Positions 6,882 to 15,008 of a stretch of DNA of 15,066 nt are shown here, one piece after another. Source of the stretch: Prevotellaceae bacterium UBA1075. GTDB lineage: Bacteria > Bacteroidota > Bacteroidia > Bacteroidales > Bacteroidaceae. The stretch is taken from positions 171,374 through 186,439 of the forward strand of contig DCCS01000032.1 of NCBI GenBank assembly GCA_002316015.1, written 5' to 3'. The notes beneath the pieces are model-generated. The model was not told where the DNA came from and did not search any database. It saw only the letters and a list, made by a program, of their open reading frames with translations. The translations under genes and the position numbers were made by a program. Position 1 is the first letter of the stretch. Each line of letters starts with the position of its first letter.

Positions 6882-8462
6882 TCACAAATAGAACTGGGGT
6901 ATCAGGAAAACGCTAAGGAAGAACACGATGACGTTCAACGGCAATCCCACCTTGAGGAAGTCTGTGAACCTGTATCCGCCTATGCCCTGCACTATCAGGT
7001 TGGTCTGGTAGCCGATGGGGGTGCTGAACGACGCGCTTGCCGCGAAACAGATGCACACGAAGAAAGGCGTGGGGTCGATGCCCATGCGCGAACTTATTGA
7101 GACAGCCAGTGGAAAGGCCAGTGCCGCTGCGGCGTTGTTGGTAATCAACTCTGTGAAGGCGTTGGTGATGAGGTATAGAGCGGCAAGCGCGATGTAAATG
7201 CCGTTCTGGCTGTGCCTTGCCTGGTCGGCCAGGTCAATGACATAGACGGCGAGGAAGTCGGCCAGCCCGCTGTTGATCATCCCCTTGCTTATGCCAAAGG
7301 CGCACGCTATCGTTATCAGCACATCCCAGGATATGAGTTTTGTGTACTTGCGCTGGGCGAACATGCCTGTCCACGCCATCACCACGGTAGTGCAGCACGC
7401 AAAGAAAAACATGTCTAGTTTGACGCGCAACCCAAGTGCCTGCACGCAGGGAAGCTCCCCCAGGGTCGCGCCCAAAATCATGATGGCGACGAGCACCACT
7501 GCCAGGTACTTCTTCTTGCTGCTCAACTCGGGCTCCATCCCTATGGGGTTGAGCATCCAGAAGACACGGCTCTCTCCCCAGGTGGGGATGAACGTCTTGT
7601 CCGCGTCAAGCAGCAGTGTGTCGTGCTTGTCCAGCGGTGTGTTCAGCCAGTCACCGCCCAGCAGTTCGCCCGATCGGCGTATGCAGCGTACGGTGGCACC
7701 ATAGTGACGGTAGAAGTCAAACTCGCGCAGTGTCTTTCCCAGGCCAGGAAAGCGTGTGCTCAGCAGTGCCTCCACACGCACCACATCGGGCGATGACGGC
7801 TCCTCCCCGTCCTCGGCTTCACCGTTACGCACCGAGGGAAGCAGATAGCGCGACACGAAGATGAGGTAAAACAGGCCGGCGAGGGTTATGAGGACTCCCA
7901 CTTTGCCGAGTTCAAACATGGCCAGGGGATGCCCGTCCTTCACCAGCCCTTCGGCAATGCCGTCCGACACCAGCCCGTTCAGGACGATATTCGTGCTGGT
8001 GCCCACAAGCGTGCACATGCCTCCCAGGATGGTCGCGTAACTTAGCGGAATCAGGAACTTGGCAGGCTCCATCCTCATCTTTTTTGCCCACCGCTTTACC
8101 ACGGGTGCGAATATGACCACCACAGGAGTGTTGTTGAGAAAGGCCGACACGAAGGATATGGTAGGCAGGAAGCGCAGCAGTGACCGGCTCAGGGTGACGT
8201 TGCGCGAGGGGAGCAGGCGTGTGACCAGCGCCTCCAGAATGCCGCTCTTGCGCACGCCCTCCGATACCAGGTAGAGCAAGGCTACCGTTATCATACCTCT
8301 GTTGGAGAAACCCTCCAAGGCCTCCTTGGGGGTCAGGATTCCCGCGCAGAGCATCATCACCACAGCCGTGAACAATATAAGGCCAGGTCTCATCCTATCG
8401 GCAATCAATGCCCATAACATGAACAGAATGACCAGCCCTACATATATGCTTTGGAAATCCAT
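6882..8462 (-). CDS. SLC13/DASS-family permease with central RCK_C (TrkA_C)-like domain, probable sulfate importer
   Basis: This inner-membrane protein of 526 residues has the two-repeat layout of the DASS/SLC13 superfamily. The first half carries NNTP at residues 110-113 and GTSTN at 154-158; the second half carries TNN at 441-443 and TPIGYQTN at 481-488. These paired helix-tip motifs form the ion and substrate sites in the family. Between the halves lies a soluble stretch (about 211-310) whose core, residues 228-290, resembles one RCK_C domain; many relatives carry two. The substrate is inferred as sulfate because cysC, cysD and cysN follow in the same operon; other anions are possible from sequence alone. 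Its ATG is 73 bp downstream of a Bacteroidetes -7 box, making it the first gene of the operon. Confidence 0.92.
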   Translation of the reverse strand: MDFQSIYVGLVILFMLWALIADRMRPGLILFTAVVMMLCAGILTPKEALEGFSNRGMITVALLYLVSEGVRKSGILEALVTRLLPSRNVTLSRSLLRFLPTISFVSAFLNNTPVVVIFAPVVKRWAKKMRMEPAKFLIPLSYATILGGMCTLVGTSTNIVLNGLVSDGIAEGLVKDGHPLAMFELGKVGVLITLAGLFYLIFVSRYLLPSVRNGEAEDGEEPSSPDVVRVEALLSTRFPGLGKTLREFDFYRHYGATVRCIRRSGELLGGDWLNTPLDKHDTLLLDADKTFIPTWGESRVFWMLNPIGMEPELSSKKKYLAVVLVAIMILGATLGELPCVQALGLRVKLDMFFFACCTTVVMAWTGMFAQRKYTKLISWDVLITIACAFGISKGMINSGLADFLAVYVIDLADQARHSQNGIYIALAALYLITNAFTELITNNAAAALAFPLAVSISSRMGIDPTPFFVCICFAASASFSTPIGYQTNLIVQGIGGYRFTDFLKVGLPLNVIVFFLSVFLIPQFYL

Positions 8463-8534
8463 CTCTTTGCTGATTTATGGGCATTCCCCTTGCGCAATCC
8501 CTGAACTGGCTTGCGGAAGATGCCATTGCGTCTG

Positions 8535-8567
8535 CAAAGTTATAAAATAAAGTTGGTATCTCCCAAC
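8535..8567 (-). promoter_or_regulatory. Bacteroidetes-type promoter for the sulfonation operon
   Basis: On the minus strand TAACTTTG (8535-8542) matches the -7 box TAnnTTTG exactly. GTTG at 8564-8567, 21 nt upstream, is a 3-of-4 match to the -33 TTTG box. The -33 region lies in the loop and arm of the hairpin at 8550-8591. The leader to the permease ATG would be about 65 nt and shows no riboswitch I recognise. Based on motif and position only. Confidence 0.65.
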
Positions 8568-8591
8568 AGGTTGTATGGGAAATACCAGCTT
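8543..8591 (-). terminator. Hairpin with T-rich tail after carB
   Basis: Arms 8550-8565 and 8576-8591 form a 16-position inverted repeat with two mismatches around a 10-nt loop. On the minus strand the hairpin ends in CTT and runs into TATTTTAT. It starts 32 nt past the carB stop codon, so it fits an intrinsic terminator of the purF-carA-carB operon. It overlaps the promoter of the next operon. Confidence 0.65.
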
Positions 8592-8623
8592 GTGTGCTCA
8601 TGCTCCGCCAGGGAAGCGCGCAT

Positions 8624-11600
8624 TTACTTGTACTCGTTCCAGCTCTTGATGGCCAGGTCTTCGACCCTCAACGTGCAGAAGGCATGTATGAAGGCAGCGG
8701 CCAGGCGGGCGTTGGTGATCAGGGGAACGTTCAGGTCCACCGAGGCGCGGCGTATCTTGTAACCGTTGGTGAGCTCTCCCGCTGTCAGGTCTTTGGGTAT
8801 GTTCACCACCATGTCTATCTTGTGTTCATGCAGCAAGTCCAGAGCCTGGGGGTGCTTCCCCTTCTGGCTGGGCCAGTACACGGTGGTGTTCTCTATGCCG
8901 TTCTCTCTCAGATACCGGCTTGTGCCGCCCGTGGCGTACAGGGAGTATCCGTGCTCGACGAGCGTGCGGGCCGCATCCAGTGTCGAGGCCTTCTCCTTGG
9001 CTCCGCCGGTGGAGAGCAGGATGTTCTTTTTCGGAATCCTGTGGCCCACGGAGAGCATCGCCTTGAGCAGGGCTGAGTTGACATCGTCTCCCAGGCATCC
9101 CACCTCGCCCGTGCTGCTCATGTCAACACCCAGCACGGGGTCGGCCTTTTGCAGGCGGTTGAAACTGAACTGGCTTGCCTTGATGCCCACATAATCGAAG
9201 TCAAAGAAACTCTTGTGCGGTTTCTCGACACTCAAGCCCAGCATCACCCTCGTGGCCAGTTCGATGAGGTTTATCTTCAGCACTTTGCTCACGAACGGGA
9301 AACTGCGGCTCGCGCGCAGGTTGCACTCAATGACTTTAATCTCATTGTCTCTTGCGAGATACTGGATATTGAAGGGGCCTGTGATGTTCAGTTCCCTGGC
9401 AATCTGTGCGCTAATTTTCTTGATGCGTCTCACAGTCTCAACATACAGTTTCTGCGCGGGGAACTGAATGGTGGCGTCACCGCTATGCACGCCGGCGAAT
9501 TCGATGTGCTCGCTGATGGCATAGGCGATGATTTCGCCGTTTCTGGCCACTGCGTCCATCTCCACTTCCTTGGTGTTCTGCATGAACTTGCTGATGACCA
9601 CGGGATGCTTCTTCGACACGTTGGCCGCCAGTTTGAGGAAACGTTCCAGTTCGTCCTGGTTAGAGCACACGTTCATTGCCGCTCCGCTGAGCACATAGGA
9701 GGGACGCACCAGTACGGGGAAACCCACCTTGTCGATAAACGCCTGCACATCCTCCATGGAGGTCAGCGCGCTCCACTCGGGCTGGTCAACGCCTATGCGG
9801 TCAAGCATCGCGCTGAACTTGTCGCGGTCCTCGGCGTTGTCGATGTATTTGGCCTGGGTGCCGAGTATGGGCACGCGCTGCGCGTCAAGTTTCATGGCAA
9901 GGTTGTTGGGAATCTGTCCGCCCGTGCTCACCACCACTCCCTTGGGGCATTCCAGGTCCAGGATGTCCATCACGCGCTCAAAGGTCAACTCGTCAAAGTA
10001 GAGACGGTCACACATGTCGTAATCCGTGGAGACCGTCTCGGGGTTGTAGTTGATCATCACACTGCGGTATCCCTCTTTACGTATGGTGTTAAGTGCCTGT
10101 ACGCCACACCAGTCAAACTCGACAGATGAACCAATGCGATAAGCGCCGCTCCCCAGCACCACGATGCTTCTCTTGTCGGCCTCGAAGGCAATGTCGTGGG
10201 CCACACCGCTATAGGTGAGGTACAGGTAATTGGTCTGTGCGGGGTACTCAGCGGCCAGTGTGTCTATCTGTTTCACCACAGGCAGGATACCCATCTGCTT
10301 GCGCTTGGCACGCACGGCCAGCATGGCGTCCTCTATGTCCATCTCCTGCTCCATGCCCAGTGCTCGTGCCACTTGGAAGTCGGTGAAGCCATACACTTTC
10401 GCGCGGCGAAGCAGCTCGGCCTCCAGCACATTGATGTTGGCGCACAGGTGCAGCTCGTCGTCGATGTCACAGATGTTCCGCAGTTTCTGCAGGAACCACT
10501 TGTCAATCTTCGTCAGCCTGTGTATCTGGTCAATGGTGTATCCCTGCGACATGGCCTTGGCGATGATGAAGATACGCTTGTCGGTAGGCTCGCGCAGAGC
10601 CTTGTCGATGTCCTCGATGACCAGTTCCTTGTTCTCGATAAATCCGTGCATGCCCTGCCCTATCATGCGAAGACCCTTCTGTATGGCCTCCTCGAAGGTA
10701 CGTCCGATGGCCATCACCTCGCCCACGCTCTTCATGCTGCTGCCCAGTTCGCGGTCAACCCCACGGAACTTGCCCAGGTCCCAGCGTGGGATCTTGCATA
10801 CCACATAGTCCAGAGCCGGCTCGAAGAACGCGCTCGTGGTCTTTGTCACCGAGTTCTTCAACTCAAACAAGCCGTAGCCAAGTCCCAGTTTGGCGGCGAC
10901 AAATGCCAGGGGATAACCTGTTGCCTTACTGGCCAATGCCGAGCTCCGGCTCAAGCGTGCGTTGACCTCGATCACGCGGTAGTCCTCGCTCTGCGGGTCA
11001 AAGGCGTACTGCACGTTGCACTCGCCCACGATGCCGATGTGACGGACAATCTTGATGCTGAGCGCGCGCAGTTTGTGGTACTCGCTGTTGGTAAGTGTCT
11101 GCGAGGGCGCAATCACGATACTCTCGCCCGTGTGGATGCCCAGTGGGTCGAAGTTCTCCATGTTGCACACTGTGATGCAGTTGTCATAACGGTCGCGCAC
11201 CACCTCGTACTCGATTTCTTTCCAGCCCTTGAGGCTCTTCTCCACCAGCACTTGTGGCGAGAAGGCAAACGCTTTCTCGGCTATCCTGTCCAGTTCCTCC
11301 TCGTTGTCGCAGAAGCCCGACCCTAGCCCGCCCAGCGCGTAGGCCGCGCGGATAATCACGGGATACCCCAGTTCCCTGGCCGCTTCCCTCGCGCTCGCGA
11401 TGTTCCCGCAAGCCTGGCTCTTTATGGTCTGCACACCGATTTCATCGAGTTTTTCCACAAAGAGTTCGCGGTCTTCGGTGTCGATGATTGCCTGCACAGG
11501 AGTGCCCAGCACCTGCACGCCGTATTTCTCGAGCACGCCGTTCTTGTAAAGTTCCACGCCGCAGTTGAGCGCGGTCTGTCCGCCGAAGGCGAGCAGGATA

Positions 11601-11851
11601 CCCTGGGGGCGCTCCTTCTCTATGACGCGCTCCACGAAGTATGGGGTCACGGGAAGGAAGTAAATCTCATCGGCCACCCCCTCGCTGGTCTGTACCGTGG
11701 CGATGTTGGGATTGATGAGCACCGTTCTGATGCCCTCCTCGCGCAGGGCTTTGAGTGCCTGCGAGCCCGAATAGTCAAATTCGCCGGCCTCGCCAATCTT
11801 CAATGCGCCCGAACCGAGCAGCAGGACCTTCTTTATGTTGCTGTCTGTCAT
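8624..11851 (-). CDS. carB: Carbamoyl-phosphate synthase large subunit
   Basis: The large subunit makes carbamoyl phosphate from bicarbonate, ammonia delivered by CarA, and two ATP, feeding pyrimidine and arginine synthesis. The 1075-residue length matches the family. Two homologous synthetase halves are visible: a pre-ATP-grasp with LGSGALKIGEAGEFDYSG at 12-29 plus ATP-grasp at about 130-335, and the repeat with VLGSGAYRIGSSVEFDWC at 565-582 plus ATP-grasp at about 675-870. An MGS-like regulatory domain occupies about 940-1070 (TGGTSRYL at 974-981). These signatures read like the eukaryotic CAD/CPS type rather than E. coli CarB (GGGPNRIGQGIEFDYC, from memory). The gene starts 7 bp after carA and ends before a terminator hairpin. 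Confidence 0.98.
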   Translation of the reverse strand: MTDSNIKKVLLLGSGALKIGEAGEFDYSGSQALKALREEGIRTVLINPNIATVQTSEGVADEIYFLPVTPYFVERVIEKERPQGILLAFGGQTALNCGVELYKNGVLEKYGVQVLGTPVQAIIDTEDRELFVEKLDEIGVQTIKSQACGNIASAREAARELGYPVIIRAAYALGGLGSGFCDNEEELDRIAEKAFAFSPQVLVEKSLKGWKEIEYEVVRDRYDNCITVCNMENFDPLGIHTGESIVIAPSQTLTNSEYHKLRALSIKIVRHIGIVGECNVQYAFDPQSEDYRVIEVNARLSRSSALASKATGYPLAFVAAKLGLGYGLFELKNSVTKTTSAFFEPALDYVVCKIPRWDLGKFRGVDRELGSSMKSVGEVMAIGRTFEEAIQKGLRMIGQGMHGFIENKELVIEDIDKALREPTDKRIFIIAKAMSQGYTIDQIHRLTKIDKWFLQKLRNICDIDDELHLCANINVLEAELLRRAKVYGFTDFQVARALGMEQEMDIEDAMLAVRAKRKQMGILPVVKQIDTLAAEYPAQTNYLYLTYSGVAHDIAFEADKRSIVVLGSGAYRIGSSVEFDWCGVQALNTIRKEGYRSVMINYNPETVSTDYDMCDRLYFDELTFERVMDILDLECPKGVVVSTGGQIPNNLAMKLDAQRVPILGTQAKYIDNAEDRDKFSAMLDRIGVDQPEWSALTSMEDVQAFIDKVGFPVLVRPSYVLSGAAMNVCSNQDELERFLKLAANVSKKHPVVISKFMQNTKEVEMDAVARNGEIIAYAISEHIEFAGVHSGDATIQFPAQKLYVETVRRIKKISAQIARELNITGPFNIQYLARDNEIKVIECNLRASRSFPFVSKVLKINLIELATRVMLGLSVEKPHKSFFDFDYVGIKASQFSFNRLQKADPVLGVDMSSTGEVGCLGDDVNSALLKAMLSVGHRIPKKNILLSTGGAKEKASTLDAARTLVEHGYSLYATGGTSRYLRENGIENTTVYWPSQKGKHPQALDLLHEHKIDMVVNIPKDLTAGELTNGYKIRRASVDLNVPLITNARLAAAFIHAFCTLRVEDLAIKSWNEYK

Positions 11852-11858
11852 ATTCCTG

Positions 11859-12941
11859 TCAATAGAGAAGTTTCACAAAGTCATCAAACATGAACTCGGT
11901 GTCCACCGGGCCGGAGCACGCCTCGGGGTGGAACTGTGCCGAGAACCAGGGATTCCGCTTGTGCCGCACGCCCTCGTTGCTTCCGTCGTTCATGTTCACA
12001 AACAGGGGCTCCCAGTCGGCCGGCAGAGTGGTGGAGTCCACAGCGTAGCCGTGGTTCTGGCTTGTGATGTAGCACCGGTCGGTGCCCACCTTGCGCACGG
12101 GCTGGTTGTGGCTCCGGTGTCCGTACTTGAGCTTGTAGATGGTCGCGCCCGCAGCCTTGCTCAGGAGCTGGTTGCCCATGCAGATGCCCATGCAGGGTCG
12201 CATGCGTGGGTTGGCCAGGAACTTGCGTATGTTCTGCACGGCGGCGCCGCAGGTGTCTGGGTCTCCGGGGCCATTGGTCAGGAACAGCCCGTCAAACTCC
12301 AGGCCATTGAAGTCATAGTTCCAGGGTACCCTGATGACCTCCACCCCACGCTCGAGAAGGCAGCGCAGGATGTTGGCCTTCACGCCGCAGTCCACCAGCA
12401 CCACCTTCCTGTCCGCTCCCTTGTTGTATCGGATGACCTCGCGGCATGACACCTGCTCCACGAAGTTGACTCCCGCATAGTCGGCTTGTGGAACCTGTCC
12501 CGGCATGTCGTCGAAGAGTATCTTGCCCATCATCACGCCGTGCTCGCGCAGCACCTTGGTCAGCTGGCGTGTGTCGATGCCTGTGACTCCCGGCACCTGC
12601 TCCCTCTGGAGCCATTGTCCCAGTGTCTCCACCCCGTTCCAGTGGCTGTAGTCATGGCTGTAGTCGCTCACGATGATGGCGCGCGCGTGGATCTTGCCGC
12701 TCTCCATGAAGCGGGGCAGGCCGTCCGTGCGGAATGTGAACGACGGCACGCCGTAGTTCCCTATCAGCGGAAAGGTGAGTGTCATCAACTGTCCTGCGTA
12801 GGAGGGGTCAGTCAAACTCTCGGGGTAGCCCGTCATGGCCGTGTTGAACACGACCTCTCCGGCCACAGGTCTCTCGCAGCCGAAGGAAGTGCCGTGGAAT
12901 TCCGTCCCGTCTTCCAGTCTCAGTGTAACCTTCCTGTTCAT
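11859..12941 (-). CDS. carA: Carbamoyl-phosphate synthase small (glutaminase) subunit
   Basis: CarA hydrolyses glutamine and channels ammonia to CarB. The N-terminal CPSase small-chain domain (about 1-140, with NTAMTGYPESLTDPSYAGQ) is followed by a class I glutamine amidotransferase domain (about 178-358). The triad is visible: Cys254 in GICMGNQ, His338 and Glu340 in FHPEA. LTNGPGDP at 221-228 is the usual oxyanion-side motif. At 360 residues it is slightly shorter than E. coli CarA. Its ATG directly abuts the TAA of the upstream purF-like gene with no spacer, and carB starts 7 bp after its stop, which implies translational coupling across the three genes. Confidence 0.98.
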   Translation of the reverse strand: MNRKVTLRLEDGTEFHGTSFGCERPVAGEVVFNTAMTGYPESLTDPSYAGQLMTLTFPLIGNYGVPSFTFRTDGLPRFMESGKIHARAIIVSDYSHDYSHWNGVETLGQWLQREQVPGVTGIDTRQLTKVLREHGVMMGKILFDDMPGQVPQADYAGVNFVEQVSCREVIRYNKGADRKVVLVDCGVKANILRCLLERGVEVIRVPWNYDFNGLEFDGLFLTNGPGDPDTCGAAVQNIRKFLANPRMRPCMGICMGNQLLSKAAGATIYKLKYGHRSHNQPVRKVGTDRCYITSQNHGYAVDSTTLPADWEPLFVNMNDGSNEGVRHKRNPWFSAQFHPEACSGPVDTEFMFDDFVKLLY

Positions 12942-14834
12942 TTATTTCTTTGAATAGATACTCTCGTAATAGTTTATGAAAGCCTTGTTGACCAGCTTCA
13001 CGCCCCCCGGTGTTGGATAGTCGCCGCTGAAGTACCAGTCGCCGGTGTGGGCGGGGCACGCGCGGTGCAGCCCCTCCAGTGTCTGGTACACAAGCTCAAT
13101 GGGGGTGGTCACCTCCGCAGGTCGCAGCATCTCCACAATCTTTGCGGAGACCTCCTCGTCGCTGAAGGGGGCGTATATCTCTCTCACGTGATTCACCATC
13201 TGTGCGGCAGGCAGCGCGCGTTGGGACATGCACGCGGCATACACGTCCGCGATGACCTGCTCCATTCCCCTGTCCCGCAGCAGTTCCACGGCAGCCCTGA
13301 AGGCGATGAACTCCTCCATGCGCGCCATGTCGATTCCGTAATAGTCGGGGTATCGCACCTGGGGGCTGCTGCTCACCAGCACTATCTTGCGCGGGTGAAG
13401 ACGGTCGAGGATGCGTATGATGCTCTCCTTGAGCGTGGTGCCGCGCACGATGCTGTCGTCTATGACAACCAGGTTGTCAACGTACGGATCCAGGCTGCCG
13501 TAGGTGATGTCATATACATGGGCGGCCAGGTCGTTGCGGATGTTGCCCTCGGTGATGAACGTGCGCAGCTTGATGTCCTTGAGCGCGACCTTCTCGCTGC
13601 GTATGTACGGGTGGAGCACGCGCTTTATCTCCTCGATGGTGGGCTGGTGGTCTTGCGTGAGCTCGAAGAGTTCCTGCACCTTCTGCCTGTTGAGCCTCTT
13701 CTTGAACCCGTCCAGCATACCATAGAATGCCACCTCGGCTGTGTTGGGGATGAAACTGAACACCGTGTGTGCCAAGTCCCCGCCCACGGCCTCGCCTATG
13801 CGCTCTGTGAGCTGCTCCCCCAGCGCCTTGCGCTCGCGGTAGATGTCGCGGTCGCTGCCCCGGCTGAAGTAGATGCGCTCAAAGGAGCAGGCTCTCTTGA
13901 CTCCAGGCTGTATGATCTGCGTCAGGCTCACCTCGCCGCTGCGCCGCACGGTGAGTGCCTGGCCCGGTGCGAGTTCCTGTATCTGGTCGGTCTCCAGGTC
14001 AAAGGCCGTCTGTATCACGGGGCGCTCGCTGGCCACCACCACGACCTCCTCGTCGCGGTACCAGAAGGCGGGGCGTATGCCCCACGGGTCGCGCATGCTG
14101 AACATCTCGCCGCTCCCGGTGAATCCGCACACCACGTATCCCCCGTCAAAGTAGGGCGTGCTTGTCCGCAGCACATTGCGCACATCGATGTTTCTCTCGA
14201 TGAAGCGCGTGATGTCCATCCCCTCCAGCCCTCTGTCCAGGGCTATGTTGTACACGCGCTCACTCTCCCTGTCAAGGCGGTGCCCCATCAGCTCGAGCAT
14301 GATGTAGGTGTCGCTGTAGATGCGCGGGTGCTGCCCTTTCCTCACGATGCGGTCGAATATCTCGTCCACGTTGGTGAGGTTGAAGTTGCCGCACAGGCAC
14401 AGGTTCTTGGCTTTCCAGTTGTTGCGCCGCATGAAGGGGTGCACATAAGAAAGGCCACTCTTGCCGGTGGTGGAATACCGGAGGTGGCCCATGTAAATCT
14501 CGCCGGCAAAGGGCAAGTTCTCCCTTGCGAAGGACACATCTGCCAGCTGCGTGGCCGGGCACTCGGCAAAACGCTTCTGCACGTTCTGGAAAATCTCGGT
14601 GATGGCGCCGCTGCCCAGGGCGCGTTCACGGAACATGTACTCTTGTCCGGGGGCGGCCTCCATCTTGACACTTGCCAGCCCTGCGCCTTCCTGGCCACGG
14701 TTGTGCTGCTTTTCCATCAGAAGATAGAGCTTGTTGAGCCCGTACATCCATGTTCCGTATTTCTGCTGGTAATACTCCAGAGGCTTGAGCAAGCGTATCA
14801 TGGCCACTCCGCACTCGTGCTTCAGTTCTTCCAT
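12942..14834 (-). CDS. PurF-like glutamine amidotransferase/phosphoribosyltransferase, long divergent form, 630 aa
   Basis: The protein joins an N-terminal class II (Ntn) glutaminase to a C-terminal type I phosphoribosyltransferase, as in PurF, which makes phosphoribosylamine from PRPP and glutamine. The expected nucleophile is Cys8 in ECGV; the preceding seven residues would have to be removed, as in Bacillus-type PurF. HNRGQEGAG (44-52) and GHLRYST (116-122) support the glutaminase. The PRPP loop VVIDDSIVRGTT is at 456-467. It is unusual in length (630 against roughly 470-505), in CGNFNLTN at 148-155 where PurF has HNGNLTN, in PNT at 363-365 where E. coli has PET, and in about 30 extra residues before KLRTFI. 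The ATG at 14834 is chosen because it puts Cys near the N-terminus; the reading frame extends upstream but passes through the promoter. Annotation as amidophosphoribosyltransferase is usual, but the exact reaction is less sure. Confidence 0.85.
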   Translation of the reverse strand: MEELKHECGVAMIRLLKPLEYYQQKYGTWMYGLNKLYLLMEKQHNRGQEGAGLASVKMEAAPGQEYMFRERALGSGAITEIFQNVQKRFAECPATQLADVSFARENLPFAGEIYMGHLRYSTTGKSGLSYVHPFMRRNNWKAKNLCLCGNFNLTNVDEIFDRIVRKGQHPRIYSDTYIMLELMGHRLDRESERVYNIALDRGLEGMDITRFIERNIDVRNVLRTSTPYFDGGYVVCGFTGSGEMFSMRDPWGIRPAFWYRDEEVVVVASERPVIQTAFDLETDQIQELAPGQALTVRRSGEVSLTQIIQPGVKRACSFERIYFSRGSDRDIYRERKALGEQLTERIGEAVGGDLAHTVFSFIPNTAEVAFYGMLDGFKKRLNRQKVQELFELTQDHQPTIEEIKRVLHPYIRSEKVALKDIKLRTFITEGNIRNDLAAHVYDITYGSLDPYVDNLVVIDDSIVRGTTLKESIIRILDRLHPRKIVLVSSSPQVRYPDYYGIDMARMEEFIAFRAAVELLRDRGMEQVIADVYAACMSQRALPAAQMVNHVREIYAPFSDEEVSAKIVEMLRPAEVTTPIELVYQTLEGLHRACPAHTGDWYFSGDYPTPGGVKLVNKAFINYYESIYSKK

Positions 14835-14921
14835 TTGCTGTATTATAGTTGTGTTGGATGTGCCGTCACCGGCTGCTGCCCTCTGTGCGGTCAGCTGTGT
14901 CCCGCAGTTGGGAAAGCGGTG

Positions 14922-14952
14922 CAAAAGTACGGCTTTTATGCCATTCGCGAAA
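14922..14952 (-). promoter_or_regulatory. Bacteroidetes-type promoter for the purF-carA-carB operon
   Basis: On the minus strand TACTTTTG (14922-14929) matches the -7 box TAnnTTTG exactly, and TTTC (14949-14952), 19 nt upstream, matches three of four bases of the -33 TTTG box. The leader to the ATG at 14834 would be about 80 nt. No riboswitch was recognised in it; a 5-bp stem (TGCGG/CCGCA, 14886-14906) is too weak to call. Confidence 0.7.
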
Positions 14953-15008
14953 GTATATGCGACACAAAACCTTCCTTCCCCGCACCTTTGTCTGCTTTTC
15001 GACGCGAT

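Noticed and set aside
3707..8462. Reading the cys genes as assimilatory sulfate reduction for cysteine
   Set aside because: No PAPS reductase, sulfite reductase or cysteine synthase gene is present, and the operon leads into a sulfotransferase.
12942..14834. Calling the purF-like gene GlmS or glutamate synthase because of the Ntn glutaminase domain
   Set aside because: The C-terminal half carries the PRPP-binding motif VVIDDSIVRGTT of a type I phosphoribosyltransferase and no SIS or FMN domain.
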